Source of the DNA: a bacterium endosymbiont of Escarpia laminata
Lineage (GTDB): Bacteria > Pseudomonadota > Gammaproteobacteria > Chromatiales > Chromatiaceae
NCBI GenBank assembly: GCA_003660235.1
Contig: QGON01000065.1
Span: forward strand, 23,897 to 87,896
Length of the DNA stretch: 64,000 nt
Reading direction: 5' to 3'
The notes under the pieces were generated by a model. It did no database searches. It saw only the letters and a list, made by a program, of their open reading frames with translations, and had not been told where the DNA came from. The position numbers and the translations under genes are program-made. Shown here one piece after another: positions 10,538-20,472 of this stretch (the stretch's first letter is position 1; each line of letters opens with the position of its first letter).

Positions 10538-11392
10538 TTAAAAATAGGTAGTAAAATTTAGAAACGCGTTATAGTCATTTTTCAACCCTGAATTCTCATC
10601 ACGACGATAGGTTCTAAGATCCTTGTCATAGTTTTTTTGTACTAATACAGACCAGGTTACTGTCGGTGTGACCTTACCCATAACAGTGATATCCATATTA
10701 CCGGAACCCTCCCCTGAAAGATCGCCTGAGAAGAAACGTGTATAACCAGGCCAGAATTGAACACTGGCACCATCCCACCAGTTGCCCGGCACATAAACCA
10801 ACAATGGTGATACATTTATGCCCGCACCATTGTGTTTTTCAAACTTTTTGTCCCATGTATTCACCAGATTTATCGGTAAAAATAAACTCCACCTTTTGTT
10901 AATGCCGAATGCAGGAAGCCCTCCGATCGACAGCACATTTTGTCCATCCGTACCTTTCAGTGCGCCCGCTATCTGCAGGTCGATCTGGGTTGCCCAGCCT
11001 CGGTATCCTGATGTCACTGTGTAGTCCATATCGAAAAGGTGAAACCATCTTGCGCGGGGACCGGTAAGCCCTGAATTGCTGCCTGAAACCTTGTCACCAG
11101 AGTGTTTGCCGTAGCCAAGATTAAAAAATACCATGTCGCTTTTCGATAACCCAATATTGCCTGCTACCCGCAACTCCAACATACTTTCACCGTTGGTGTA
11201 GTCGACATACTTCGGGCCTACTCCGATATAGGTATAAATTTTCGTGGGATCCGACGCATCGATTTTTTCACTCTGTGCATAGGCACTATCAAGCATTACT
11301 GCAAAGAAGAGCAGAATAAACAACGTGGAGAGCATTGCTTTCGTTAAAATACCTTTGCTTCTGAATAATGGATTGAACGTATAAAATTTCAT
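10538..11392 (-). CDS. Outer-membrane beta-barrel protein, MetA-pathway/transporter-like
   Basis: Signal peptide, alternating amphipathic strands, C-terminal 'NAFLNFTTYF' aromatic end. Confidence 0.6.
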   Translation of the reverse strand: MKFYTFNPLFRSKGILTKAMLSTLFILLFFAVMLDSAYAQSEKIDASDPTKIYTYIGVGPKYVDYTNGESMLELRVAGNIGLSKSDMVFFNLGYGKHSGDKVSGSNSGLTGPRARWFHLFDMDYTVTSGYRGWATQIDLQIAGALKGTDGQNVLSIGGLPAFGINKRWSLFLPINLVNTWDKKFEKHNGAGINVSPLLVYVPGNWWDGASVQFWPGYTRFFSGDLSGEGSGNMDITVMGKVTPTVTWSVLVQKNYDKDLRTYRRDENSGLKNDYNAFLNFTTYF

Positions 11393-11454
11393 AATTTATT
11401 TATTTCCATTTCAGAATAATTTCGTTAAACGATCAGAATGTCTCACCATCATCC

Positions 11455-11485
11455 ATTACTTATTACTTATTACTTATTTACTTAT
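11455..11485. repeat. Short tandem heptamer repeat (TTATTAC-type)
   Basis: attacttattacttattacttatttactta read directly. Confidence 0.7.
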
Positions 11486-11526
11486 CTAAATTAAGGCATT
11501 GCAGTTAAGTTCGGAAATGAATTTCA

Positions 11527-11568
11527 GATAGAAAATAATTTTCGTCTATGTGAAAATAATTTTCTATC
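11527..11568. promoter_or_regulatory. Candidate operator: direct repeat GAAAATAATTTTC x2 at 21-bp spacing inside a near-perfect 17-bp inverted repeat
   Basis: gatagaaaataattttc (11527-11543) and gaaaataattttctatc (11552-11568) between divergent OMP gene and AraC gene. Confidence 0.6.
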
Positions 11569-11776
11569 CAAATTGCGCACACTTTGCAAAAATAACCACT
11601 TCAGCGATATCTGGAGATCACCGCAACCACGCACAAAGTAGCTTATAACCTATTGATATTAGGTTTATTTCCTACCCTTATCCTAATTCGGACAGGGGGG
11701 CGTGATCGCTGCCCCTCGGCGAAGGTGGGGTAAGCCCCCTATTGCACTCACAGATATCACTGAAAAACCCAAAAAC

Positions 11777-12787
11777 ATGAATTTCACTCAAGATAAAGAC
11801 AAAAATAGAAACCTGTTTCTATCATCTCAGTTTCATGACGTAGATCAGTATCTTGAACACATTGCGCTTATGCCTCAGATGGATTCGGATATGATTCAGC
11901 TGGATAAGGGACCCTTTCATCTTTTTGAACAGGTATTTATGTTCGGGGATGTAGGCATAGTTCATCTCGGTAGTAATAAGGCCGTATTTGAACGCTACTC
12001 TCTGTCAGCCGACCACACACTTTTTGGATTTACACCACCGCAAGGGAACGTGCAATCTCGCTGGTGTGGGATGGTGGCTCCCCCTGACTGTGTTGGTATT
12101 GTCCATTCTAATCGAGAATATTCTGGTTACGCCCCTTCGGGTCATAATGTATTGGACTTGATAATTCCACAAACCTGGCTACTGGAACAGGGTGTTGTTG
12201 ATGAGAGGTTATGGAGAAACTCTTTGATACCAGAAAAAGCAATTTTTCCTCTACCGTACCAGCAAGCTTTTCGCTTCCGCGACATACTTTACAATCTGGT
12301 AAATAATAAGAGTATGCAAGAATTACTAAAACAAGATCAAGAAATGGCAAGTCTGTTTCGCGAATGGGTTCTGGATGAATTCCTATTATTAATAACAGCC
12401 TGCTTCAAGGTGACGAATAAAAAAATGAGGATCGCCAGTCAGTCTCGTTTTGAGATTTTTCAGACCGCCATCAATATGATTGATAATCAAATTATGAATC
12501 CACTATCCACCAGCAACCTGGCGTTACAGATAGGGACCTCACCAAGAAGTTTGCAATACGCCTTTCAGGAAAATATTGGGGTAACGCCCCTACAGTATAT
12601 TCTTCACCGGAAACTCCATGCTGCTCGAACCCAATTGCAACAGAAATTTTCTGATACACACGCTAACGTAGCAAGCATTGCTATGCTCTATAGCATGACA
12701 CATCTTGGTAGATTTAGCTTGAATTACAAAAGCCTGTTTGGTGAGCTACCCTCTGCAACACTGAAGCAGATAAATGCAAAAAATTGA
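11777..12787 (+). CDS. AraC-family transcriptional regulator
   Basis: C-terminal HTH 'NLALQIGTSPRSLQYAFQENIGVTPLQYILHRKLHAARTQL...VASIAMLYSMTHLGRFSLNYKSLFGELPS'; start at MNFTQDKD. Confidence 0.88.
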   Translation: MNFTQDKDKNRNLFLSSQFHDVDQYLEHIALMPQMDSDMIQLDKGPFHLFEQVFMFGDVGIVHLGSNKAVFERYSLSADHTLFGFTPPQGNVQSRWCGMVAPPDCVGIVHSNREYSGYAPSGHNVLDLIIPQTWLLEQGVVDERLWRNSLIPEKAIFPLPYQQAFRFRDILYNLVNNKSMQELLKQDQEMASLFREWVLDEFLLLITACFKVTNKKMRIASQSRFEIFQTAINMIDNQIMNPLSTSNLALQIGTSPRSLQYAFQENIGVTPLQYILHRKLHAARTQLQQKFSDTHANVASIAMLYSMTHLGRFSLNYKSLFGELPSATLKQINAKN

Positions 12788-12852
12788 TGGCAGCAAGTTG
12801 CTTATGTACATTCTAAACTCTTATTTTATCGACTAAACAACAAAGGATCATT

Positions 12853-13137
12853 ATGGTTGACCTAGTTGGTTATACTGCTGGTTTTTTTCTAATGTGGAGT
12901 TTTCTCCCGCAGATCATTAAAACAGCAAAAACTCATAAAACAGATGGCTTATCAGTTGGCATGTTGATAATTTCACTAATTTCTGCGGCACTATCTGAAC
13001 TCTATGCCTTTATGCTGGGACTGACCCCAATGCTTATCATGAATGGCATATTTCTACTGTTATTATTGATACAGTTGGTGATGACTCTATTGATTGACAG
13101 GTCATCTGCGAATATTGAAATCGCAGTTGAATCGTAG
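12853..13137 (+). CDS. SemiSWEET/PQ-loop transporter
   Basis: 94 aa, three TM segments, 'FLPQIIKTAKTHKTDGLSVGM' PQ-loop motif. Confidence 0.85.
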   Translation: MVDLVGYTAGFFLMWSFLPQIIKTAKTHKTDGLSVGMLIISLISAALSELYAFMLGLTPMLIMNGIFLLLLLIQLVMTLLIDRSSANIEIAVES

Positions 13138-13273
13138 CGGGAATAATGATTACCAAAAGTAGATACTCCAGGGTTTAATCCGGATGTTTCACTCGACACT
13201 TGATTCTACGTTTTTTCACACCAACTCGCTGGACCAAAGGAAAAATGGGAATCAAAAACAATAGGTAACTACT

Positions 13274-13319
13274 AATAATAGGGGACGCACCACGTTTTCC
13301 GCGTGCGTCCACTATTATT
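13274..13319. repeat. 17-bp-arm palindrome (one G/A mismatch), terminator or REP-like
   Basis: aataataggggacgcac / gtgcgtccactattatt with 12-nt loop. Confidence 0.7.
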
Positions 13320-13365
13320 TGTGAATACTCCACCGGCTAAAGCCGGATTGATCGGCCGATTACCG

Positions 13366-13625
13366 TCATACGACGGTAAAGTCATCATCCGGCTCCGGTG
13401 GCTTCTGATTCTTGATGTATTCCTTCCATACCTCATCAGTCACATTTCCGCTTGATGCCACCCAATATCCTCTGGACCATAGATGCTGGCCCCAATATCT
13501 CTTTCTCAGGGCCTTATACTCCGATAACAGCCTGTGAGAGCTCTTCCCCTTCAGATACTGCACTGCCCGTGACACCGATAGCTGAGGCGGAATACCAATC
13601 AACTCAGGAACCAGCCTTAATGCAT
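13366..13625 (-). pseudogene. IS200/IS605 TnpA (Y1 transposase) C-terminal remnant
   Basis: 'IGIPPQLSVSRAVQYLKGKSSHRLLSEY...YWGQHLWSRGYWVASSGNVTDEVWKEYIKNQ'; N-terminal HUH half missing, upstream in-frame stop. Confidence 0.85.
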
Positions 13626-13648
13626 CCTAGCCAACGCGTCCGCATCTG

Positions 13649-13990
13649 TTGGCCTATAATCTAATCAGACTTTTGATGGCTCAGGCAGCTCTGCTGGCCG
13701 ACCTGTTACCCCGCCAACTTAGCTTCAAGCACACCTTGCAGTTGTGGTTTGGCTGGAGGCGAAGCGGTCCTGGAAATTACGATGACGAAAAACTTGGCTG
13801 CTTGTTCATCCTAATTGCACAACAGCAAGTCGGGAAGCGACCAGGACGCATTGAACCGAGGGCACTCAAGCGACGAGCAAAATCCTTTCCTCTACTCGTC
13901 AAACACAGGCATGCAGCGAGGGAGGAAGTCAGGAAAAATGGACATCCCAAAAAGCTTAAGTCAGTGCCATTCGGGTCGGACTCAAATTGA
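13649..13990 (+). pseudogene. IS4-family transposase C-terminal remnant
   Basis: 'AYNLIRLLMAQAA...RQLSFKHTLQLW...VGKRPGRIEPRALKRRAKSFPLL'; catalytic N-terminal part absent. Confidence 0.75.
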
Positions 13991-14039
13991 TTCCGGCCTT
14001 TCCCCTGGGAATTGGAGGGGAGGGAATCCTACCGGGCTG

Positions 14040-14768
14040 CTATTTCAGCGTTAAATGTTTCAACTCCATGCGATAGCGGCCCAAGATCCGATCCCGCTCG
14101 ATGCGCACCGGCAGGTAGTCGAGTGAAGGGGCGAACCAGATGGTGTAGTCGGGTGCCAGACCCTCTTTGCTGCGGTTGACCTTGAGACACTTCAGCCGGC
14201 CCAGAGGGGTCTGAATCCACTCCCTGCCCACCACCCGGAACTGATAGCGCTTCAGACGTCCGCCGTCCGCCACCTGATAGCTGACTTGCTGCCGGCCATT
14301 GGCAAGATCGAAGCGAATCGCCAGTTGTTGGCTGAACTTGTCCTGCACGCCTGGTGAGATCTCCTGCGCCCAGCGGGTGCCGCCACTCTCTGTCCAGACC
14401 CGTTGGTCGGGCCAGTCGAACTGGAGCCGGGTCAGGTTCCTGGTCTCCCCGTTGCCGAGCCGGTATTCGTAGGCGTGGGGCACGATGCTGCTGTTTTGCA
14501 GCACGCCTTCGCTGGTCTCCTGAACCTCGTCGGCCTGAAACCAATCGACCAGTCGTTCGGGACGGGTGTGCGCATGATAGAGGTATTCGCCACCCTCAGT
14601 GAGGGTGAGTTGAAGCGTCAGAGTTCCCAGGGGTACGCCGTAGTTGGTGACCTGAAATCCGGCATCGAAGGATCTGAGCTGGAAGGGGGATTCCGCACTG
14701 AGCAGCGAACTGCACAGCAGTAGTGGGATACCAGCCAGCCAGTAGCGGAGGAATCCGGTATCCTTCAT
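14040..14768 (-). CDS. DUF3108 domain-containing exported protein
   Basis: 'SFDAGFQVTNYGVPLGTLTLQL...TIWFAPSLDYLPVRIERD'. Confidence 0.85.
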   Translation of the reverse strand: MKDTGFLRYWLAGIPLLLCSSLLSAESPFQLRSFDAGFQVTNYGVPLGTLTLQLTLTEGGEYLYHAHTRPERLVDWFQADEVQETSEGVLQNSSIVPHAYEYRLGNGETRNLTRLQFDWPDQRVWTESGGTRWAQEISPGVQDKFSQQLAIRFDLANGRQQVSYQVADGGRLKRYQFRVVGREWIQTPLGRLKCLKVNRSKEGLAPDYTIWFAPSLDYLPVRIERDRILGRYRMELKHLTLK

Positions 14769-14771
14769 GGA

Positions 14772-15440
14772 TCAGGCGATCTCCTGACCCGGTGTGAAGA
14801 GGACTGGCTGCAGTAACGGCCGGTCGTCCAGATAGACCTGGCCATTTTCCGCCAATCGCAGTCTCTGCTGGGCAAACCAGCGTATCGCCAGCGGATAGAT
14901 GAGGTGCTCGCGTTGCAGTACACGGTCGGCTAAAGTCCGGGCATCGTCACCATCCTGGACAGGTACCTGGGCCTGCACGATCAATGGGCCGCCATCCAAC
15001 TCCTCGGTGACGAAGTGTACACTGGCGCCATGCAGGGTCTCTCCTTCATCCAGGGCCTGCTGATGGGTGTTGAGGCCACGGAACTTCGGTAGCAGTGAAG
15101 GGTGGATATTGAACATCCGGCCAGCGTAGTGGCGCACGAATCCGGGGGTGAGGATGCGCATGAAACCCGCCAGCACTACCAGCTCTGGTTGATACTCATC
15201 GATGAGTTCGATCAGCGCCTGATCGTAACTCTCCCGGTCGGAAAAGGTCTTGTGATTCAGCACCCGGATAGGGATGCCGGCGTTTTCTGCACGGGTAAGG
15301 CCATACACATCGGGCCGGCTGCTGATGACGGCGCGGATCTCCACCGGCAGATCGCCCACTGCGCCGTCGATGATCGCCTGCAGATTGGTGCCGCCACCGG
15401 AGATCAGGGCGACCAGCGGTAGTTTATGGTTATCGCTCAT
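14772..15440 (-). CDS. purN: Phosphoribosylglycinamide formyltransferase
   Basis: '[15 protein letters not shown]', '[15 protein letters not shown]', '[16 protein letters not shown]'. Confidence 0.96.
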   Translation of the reverse strand: MSDNHKLPLVALISGGGTNLQAIIDGAVGDLPVEIRAVISSRPDVYGLTRAENAGIPIRVLNHKTFSDRESYDQALIELIDEYQPELVVLAGFMRILTPGFVRHYAGRMFNIHPSLLPKFRGLNTHQQALDEGETLHGASVHFVTEELDGGPLIVQAQVPVQDGDDARTLADRVLQREHLIYPLAIRWFAQQRLRLAENGQVYLDDRPLLQPVLFTPGQEIA

Positions 15441-16510
15441 CTACCCAGGCTTCCGCTGATCTCGACCCCCGGTTCATCGCTGTCGCTGGTTTCGATCTGT
15501 CCCAGTCGCCAGGCGGTCTCGCCGGCATCGTTCAGCATCTGCATCGCCCGTTCTGAGTCTTCGGCGGCGACGCAGACCACCATACCCACGCCACAGTTGA
15601 AGGTGCGCAGCATCTCCGGCTGCGCCACGTTGCCTTTCGACTGCAGCCAGCTGAAGACCTCCGGCAGTTGCCAGGAGTCACCGTCGATGACTGCCTTGCT
15701 TCCGGCAGGCAGGACGCGGGGCAGGTTCTCCGGCAGGCCGCCGCCGGTGATGTGGGCGAGGGCGTGGATCTCAACCTCAGCCATCAGCGCCAGCAGGGAT
15801 TTGACGTAGATATGGGTCGGCGCCAGCAGTGCTTCGCCCAGCGTCCCTTCGCCCATGGGTTCGGCAAGATCGGCGCCGCTCACTTCGAGGATCTTGCGGA
15901 TCAGGGAATAGCCGTTGGAGTGGGGGCCGGAAGCGGCGAGACCGATCAGCACGTCGCCGGGCTTTACCTGTTCGCCCTGGATCAGCTTGCGTTTCTCCAC
16001 GATGCCGACACAGAAACCGGCCAGATCGTAATCCCCTTCGCTATACATGCCGGGCATCTCGGCGGTCTCGCCGCCGGTGAGGGCTGCGCCCGCCAGTTCG
16101 CACCCTTTGGCGATGCCGCTGATCACATCGGTGGCTACGTCCAGCTCCAGCTTGCCGGTGGCGTAGTAGTCGAGAAAGAAGAGCGGCTCGGCGCCTGCCA
16201 CCACGATGTCGTTGACACACATGGCTACCAGATCGATGCCGATGGTGTCGTGGCGGTTGAGTTCCAGCGCCAGTTTCAGCTTGGTGCCCACCCCGTCGGT
16301 GCCGGAGACCAGTACCGGCTCGGAATAGCGGTCGAGGGGCAGTTCGAACAGTGCGCCAAAACCGCCGAGGCCGGACAGCACACCGGGTCTGAAGGTTTTT
16401 TTGACGATAGGCTTGATGCGTTCTATCAGGCTGTTGCCGGCATCTATGTCTACACCGGCATCCCGGTAACTGAGTTGGGTTTCGCTGTTGCGGGTACTGT
16501 CTTGGGCCAC
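15437..16510 (-). CDS. purM: Phosphoribosylformylglycinamidine cyclo-ligase
   Basis: '[12 protein letters not shown]', '[14 protein letters not shown]', '[11 protein letters not shown]'; overlaps purN. Confidence 0.97.
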   Translation of the reverse strand: MAQDSTRNSETQLSYRDAGVDIDAGNSLIERIKPIVKKTFRPGVLSGLGGFGALFELPLDRYSEPVLVSGTDGVGTKLKLALELNRHDTIGIDLVAMCVNDIVVAGAEPLFFLDYYATGKLELDVATDVISGIAKGCELAGAALTGGETAEMPGMYSEGDYDLAGFCVGIVEKRKLIQGEQVKPGDVLIGLAASGPHSNGYSLIRKILEVSGADLAEPMGEGTLGEALLAPTHIYVKSLLALMAEVEIHALAHITGGGLPENLPRVLPAGSKAVIDGDSWQLPEVFSWLQSKGNVAQPEMLRTFNCGVGMVVCVAAEDSERAMQMLNDAGETAWRLGQIETSDSDEPGVEISGSLGR

Positions 16511-16713
16511 AGGTTGACTCCCTGGTGGACGGTTACTGTTGGCGGGGAATTTTAGCAGATCTTCCGGTACACCGTGATAGAGTTGCTGTTGGAGGATTTG
16601 TCCGGCTCTTCCGTTTCTGGATGAAGACTTACCACTTAGACAGGCTTTCTGCTCCGCGCTAGAATCCCAGCGGTCAAAACAACTGTGATGAATTTAACTG
16701 GACTCATATTTCA

Positions 16714-17835
16714 ATGATCTTTAAACAGATATGGCTGATATTGCTGCTTCTGTTCTGGTGTGCCGGAGCAGTGGCGGAGCGTGTGTCCGGACTCTATGAA
16801 GCGGCGGTGCCGGTGGTAGGGCAGGGTGCCGAAGCCCGCGCCCCGGCCATACGGGAGGCCTTCGGTCATGTGCTGATCAAGGTCTCCGGCAACCGCGACC
16901 TGTTACAACAGAAAGACCTTGCCAAGAGGCTGAAAAGAGCTCCCAGGTATGTTCAGCAGTACCGCTACCGCATGTTGGAACAGCCGCTATCGGATGATCC
17001 TGCACCTGTGGTGAATCCGGAAAACCCACTGCCGGACCGGATGCTCTGGGTGCGTTTCGATGAAAAAGCCGTGAATCGCTTGCTGCGTGAGGCCGGAGTG
17101 CCGGTCTGGGGCGGCACCCGGCCATCCACGCTGGTCTGGCTGACTCGTGATGCCAAAGGCCGTCGCACCCTCTACCAGCAGGATATGGAGCCGGAACTGG
17201 CAACTGCGGTGACTGAAACGGCGGATCAGCGAGGTCTGCCGGTGGTGATGCCGCTGATGGATCTTGAAGATAGAAACACCCTTCAGGTAAGTGACCTCTG
17301 GGGCGGTTTTGAAGAGAACATTCGTCGTGCCTCACAACGTTATCTGCCCGATGTGATCCTGGCCGGTCGCCTGCACCGGCAGGGCAGTCAAGCCTGGAGT
17401 GGTGACTGGACGCTCTATCTGCCTGATGGAGTGGAGCAGTGGCAGATTCAGGGCAAGAGCGATCTGGCGCTGGCCCGCGAGGGAGTGCATCGGGCGGTGG
17501 ATCTGCTGGCCGCCAGGTTTGCGCCCCAGAGTGCTTCTCAGGGAGTTGAGGCATTACGGATAAGGGTTTCAGGTATGCTCAATCTGGCTGACTATGTTCT
17601 GGTCAAAGACTATCTGCGATCACTGGTGATGATAGAGCAGCTGGATCTGCTGGCAGCGGGTCCGGAGCAAGTCAGTTTTCTGGCCAGAGTGCAGGGGGGG
17701 CGTGAAGCACTGGAGCGGGGCATCGTACTCGGCGGTGTGCTGGAGTCGGTGGTTACCCCCGATGAGGTGGTGGAAGCAGAGGCGTCGCCACCGGAAGATT
17801 TCGATGTGCAGAGTCTTGACTACCGTTTGCGGTAG
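16714..17835 (+). CDS. DUF2066 domain-containing exported protein
   Basis: 'GLYEAAVPVVGQGAEARAPAIREAFGHVLIKVSGN'. Confidence 0.85.
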   Translation: MIFKQIWLILLLLFWCAGAVAERVSGLYEAAVPVVGQGAEARAPAIREAFGHVLIKVSGNRDLLQQKDLAKRLKRAPRYVQQYRYRMLEQPLSDDPAPVVNPENPLPDRMLWVRFDEKAVNRLLREAGVPVWGGTRPSTLVWLTRDAKGRRTLYQQDMEPELATAVTETADQRGLPVVMPLMDLEDRNTLQVSDLWGGFEENIRRASQRYLPDVILAGRLHRQGSQAWSGDWTLYLPDGVEQWQIQGKSDLALAREGVHRAVDLLAARFAPQSASQGVEALRIRVSGMLNLADYVLVKDYLRSLVMIEQLDLLAAGPEQVSFLARVQGGREALERGIVLGGVLESVVTPDEVVEAEASPPEDFDVQSLDYRLR

Positions 17836-18089
17836 TGAGCCGGTTTGGATTGTCATTCACTGAATGAGTGTTCGTCCAGAATACTGTTTTATTACCACGA
17901 AGAGTACGAAGTACACGCGACTGCATGGATGCAGGAGGTAGAGCAATGCAGGGAGCAGTTGCCGAAAGAAAATTTATGGTTAATCAATCTCTTTGCCTTA
18001 GTGCTCTTCTCGTGTTCTTTGTGGTTAGATATGAATTTTCGGACGGACACAAATTAATCTGTCCAGTATCATCTGATAGTTTGTAAAAA

Positions 18090-18644
18090 ATGCAGCCCAG
18101 AGACATACCCAACCTCATCAGTTTTTTACGCATACTGCTCTCGGTGCCAGTCGTCTGGCTGCTCTTTGAGCGGGAGTTTTCTGCGGCACTGATATTATTC
18201 GCCATCGCGGGTTTCTCCGATGGCCTGGATGGCTTCCTGGCCAAACACTACGGTTGGGAGAGCCGCCTCGGCGGGATGCTCGATCCCCTGGCGGACAAGG
18301 CGCTGTTGATGAGTTCTTTTCTGGTGCTCGGCGCGTTGGGACTGGTCCCTGTCTGGTTGGTGATTCTGGTGATATTCCGGGACCTTGTAATTATTGGCGG
18401 TGCGCTCTATTACCACTTCAGTGTCGAGGAACTGCAGGCCGATCCAAGTCTGATCAGCAAACTCAACACCCTGTTGCAGATATTGCTGGTCATCCTCGTG
18501 GTGACGGATGCAGGCCCCTATCCACTTCCTGCAGTGCTGATTTCAGCCCTGGTCTGGAGCACGTTGGCCACTACGGTAGCCAGCGGAGTGGGTTATGTCT
18601 GGGTTTGGTCGCGTAAGGCGAAGGAGAAAGGGTTGCGGAGTTGA
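18090..18644 (+). CDS. CDP-alcohol phosphatidyltransferase family (PgsA-like)
   Basis: 'DGLDGFLAKHYGWESRLGGMLDPLADKALL' matches DGx2ARx8Gx3Dx3D-type motif. Confidence 0.88.
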   Translation: MQPRDIPNLISFLRILLSVPVVWLLFEREFSAALILFAIAGFSDGLDGFLAKHYGWESRLGGMLDPLADKALLMSSFLVLGALGLVPVWLVILVIFRDLVIIGGALYYHFSVEELQADPSLISKLNTLLQILLVILVVTDAGPYPLPAVLISALVWSTLATTVASGVGYVWVWSRKAKEKGLRS

Positions 18645-18717
18645 TGGCTGCCGTTCTATAAACTAACGGCTGGCACCCACATTGGCTTTCTGATGTGCAG
18701 GGTATTTGGTGTGGGTC

Positions 18718-19398
18718 CTATAGTCCAAGCACTTCCCGTACAAACGGGATGGTCAGTTTTCTTTTCGCGGCAAGCGATGCCTGATCGAGCTGTTCCAATA
18801 GACCGGTTATCGAACTGATGTCCCGGGGAATTCGGTGCAGCAGGTAGCTTGCAGTGTCTTTCGAAAGTTCCAGTCCACGTTGCTGCGAGAGCTGGGACAG
18901 CAGTATCAGGCGGCCATCGTCGTTCAAGGGTAGCAGGTGGTAACAGGGGCCCCAGGTGAGGCGGGAGGCGAGATCCGGTAGACGGATCTCCACTCCGGCA
19001 GGCGCAGAGTTTGCCGTTATCAGCAGTCGGGCATCACGCTCCCGAAGCTGGTTGAAGAGGTTGAAGAGGGCGATCTCCCATGCCTGGTTGCCGGCCACTC
19101 TTTCCAGATCGTCCAGACAGACCAGATCCAGGGCCTCCAGTCCCTCCAGAATGCCGGGCTCCAACTCGTTGATTTGTGCCAGGGGAATATAGGCGCAGGT
19201 ACCGCCGGACTCATCCTGTTGGTGGCAGGATGCCTGCAACAGATGGGTTTTGCCTGAACCGCTCTCCCCCCAAAGATAGATGAACGGATCGGTTCCCGTC
19301 AGTAGACGCGAAAGGGCCTCACCATTACGGCCGGGAATAAAGCCGCTGAAGTTGACCGCAGGTTTTAACCCTATTCCCAGGGCCAGCTGACTGGACAT
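18718..19398 (-). CDS. hda: DnaA regulatory inactivator Hda-like protein
   Basis: 'QLALGIGLKPAVNFSGFIPGRN', Walker A 'GESGSGKTHLL'; start chosen at MSSQLALG. Confidence 0.88.
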   Translation of the reverse strand: MSSQLALGIGLKPAVNFSGFIPGRNGEALSRLLTGTDPFIYLWGESGSGKTHLLQASCHQQDESGGTCAYIPLAQINELEPGILEGLEALDLVCLDDLERVAGNQAWEIALFNLFNQLRERDARLLITANSAPAGVEIRLPDLASRLTWGPCYHLLPLNDDGRLILLSQLSQQRGLELSKDTASYLLHRIPRDISSITGLLEQLDQASLAAKRKLTIPFVREVLGL

Positions 19399-19411
19399 GA
19401 TTCTGCCGTGG

Positions 19412-20360
<949 letters not shown>

Positions 20361-20472
20361 TGGATTATTCTCCGGCTGAAAAATGCCTATTGTAACCATC
20401 GTTTAGGACGACGTCTCCCCACAGCCGCAGGTTGGTGGCATACTGTTCATCTGCTCTTTTCAAGGTAATGAC

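Noticed and set aside
11455-11485. TTATTAC tandem repeat as a possible CRISPR or phase-variable tract
   Set aside because: Only about three to four 7-bp units, no spacers and outside any ORF; kept only as a short repeat.
15668-16555. 295-aa plus-strand ORF antisense to purM
   Set aside because: Lies on the opposite strand of a clearly conserved purM; typical shadow ORF of GC-rich coding DNA.
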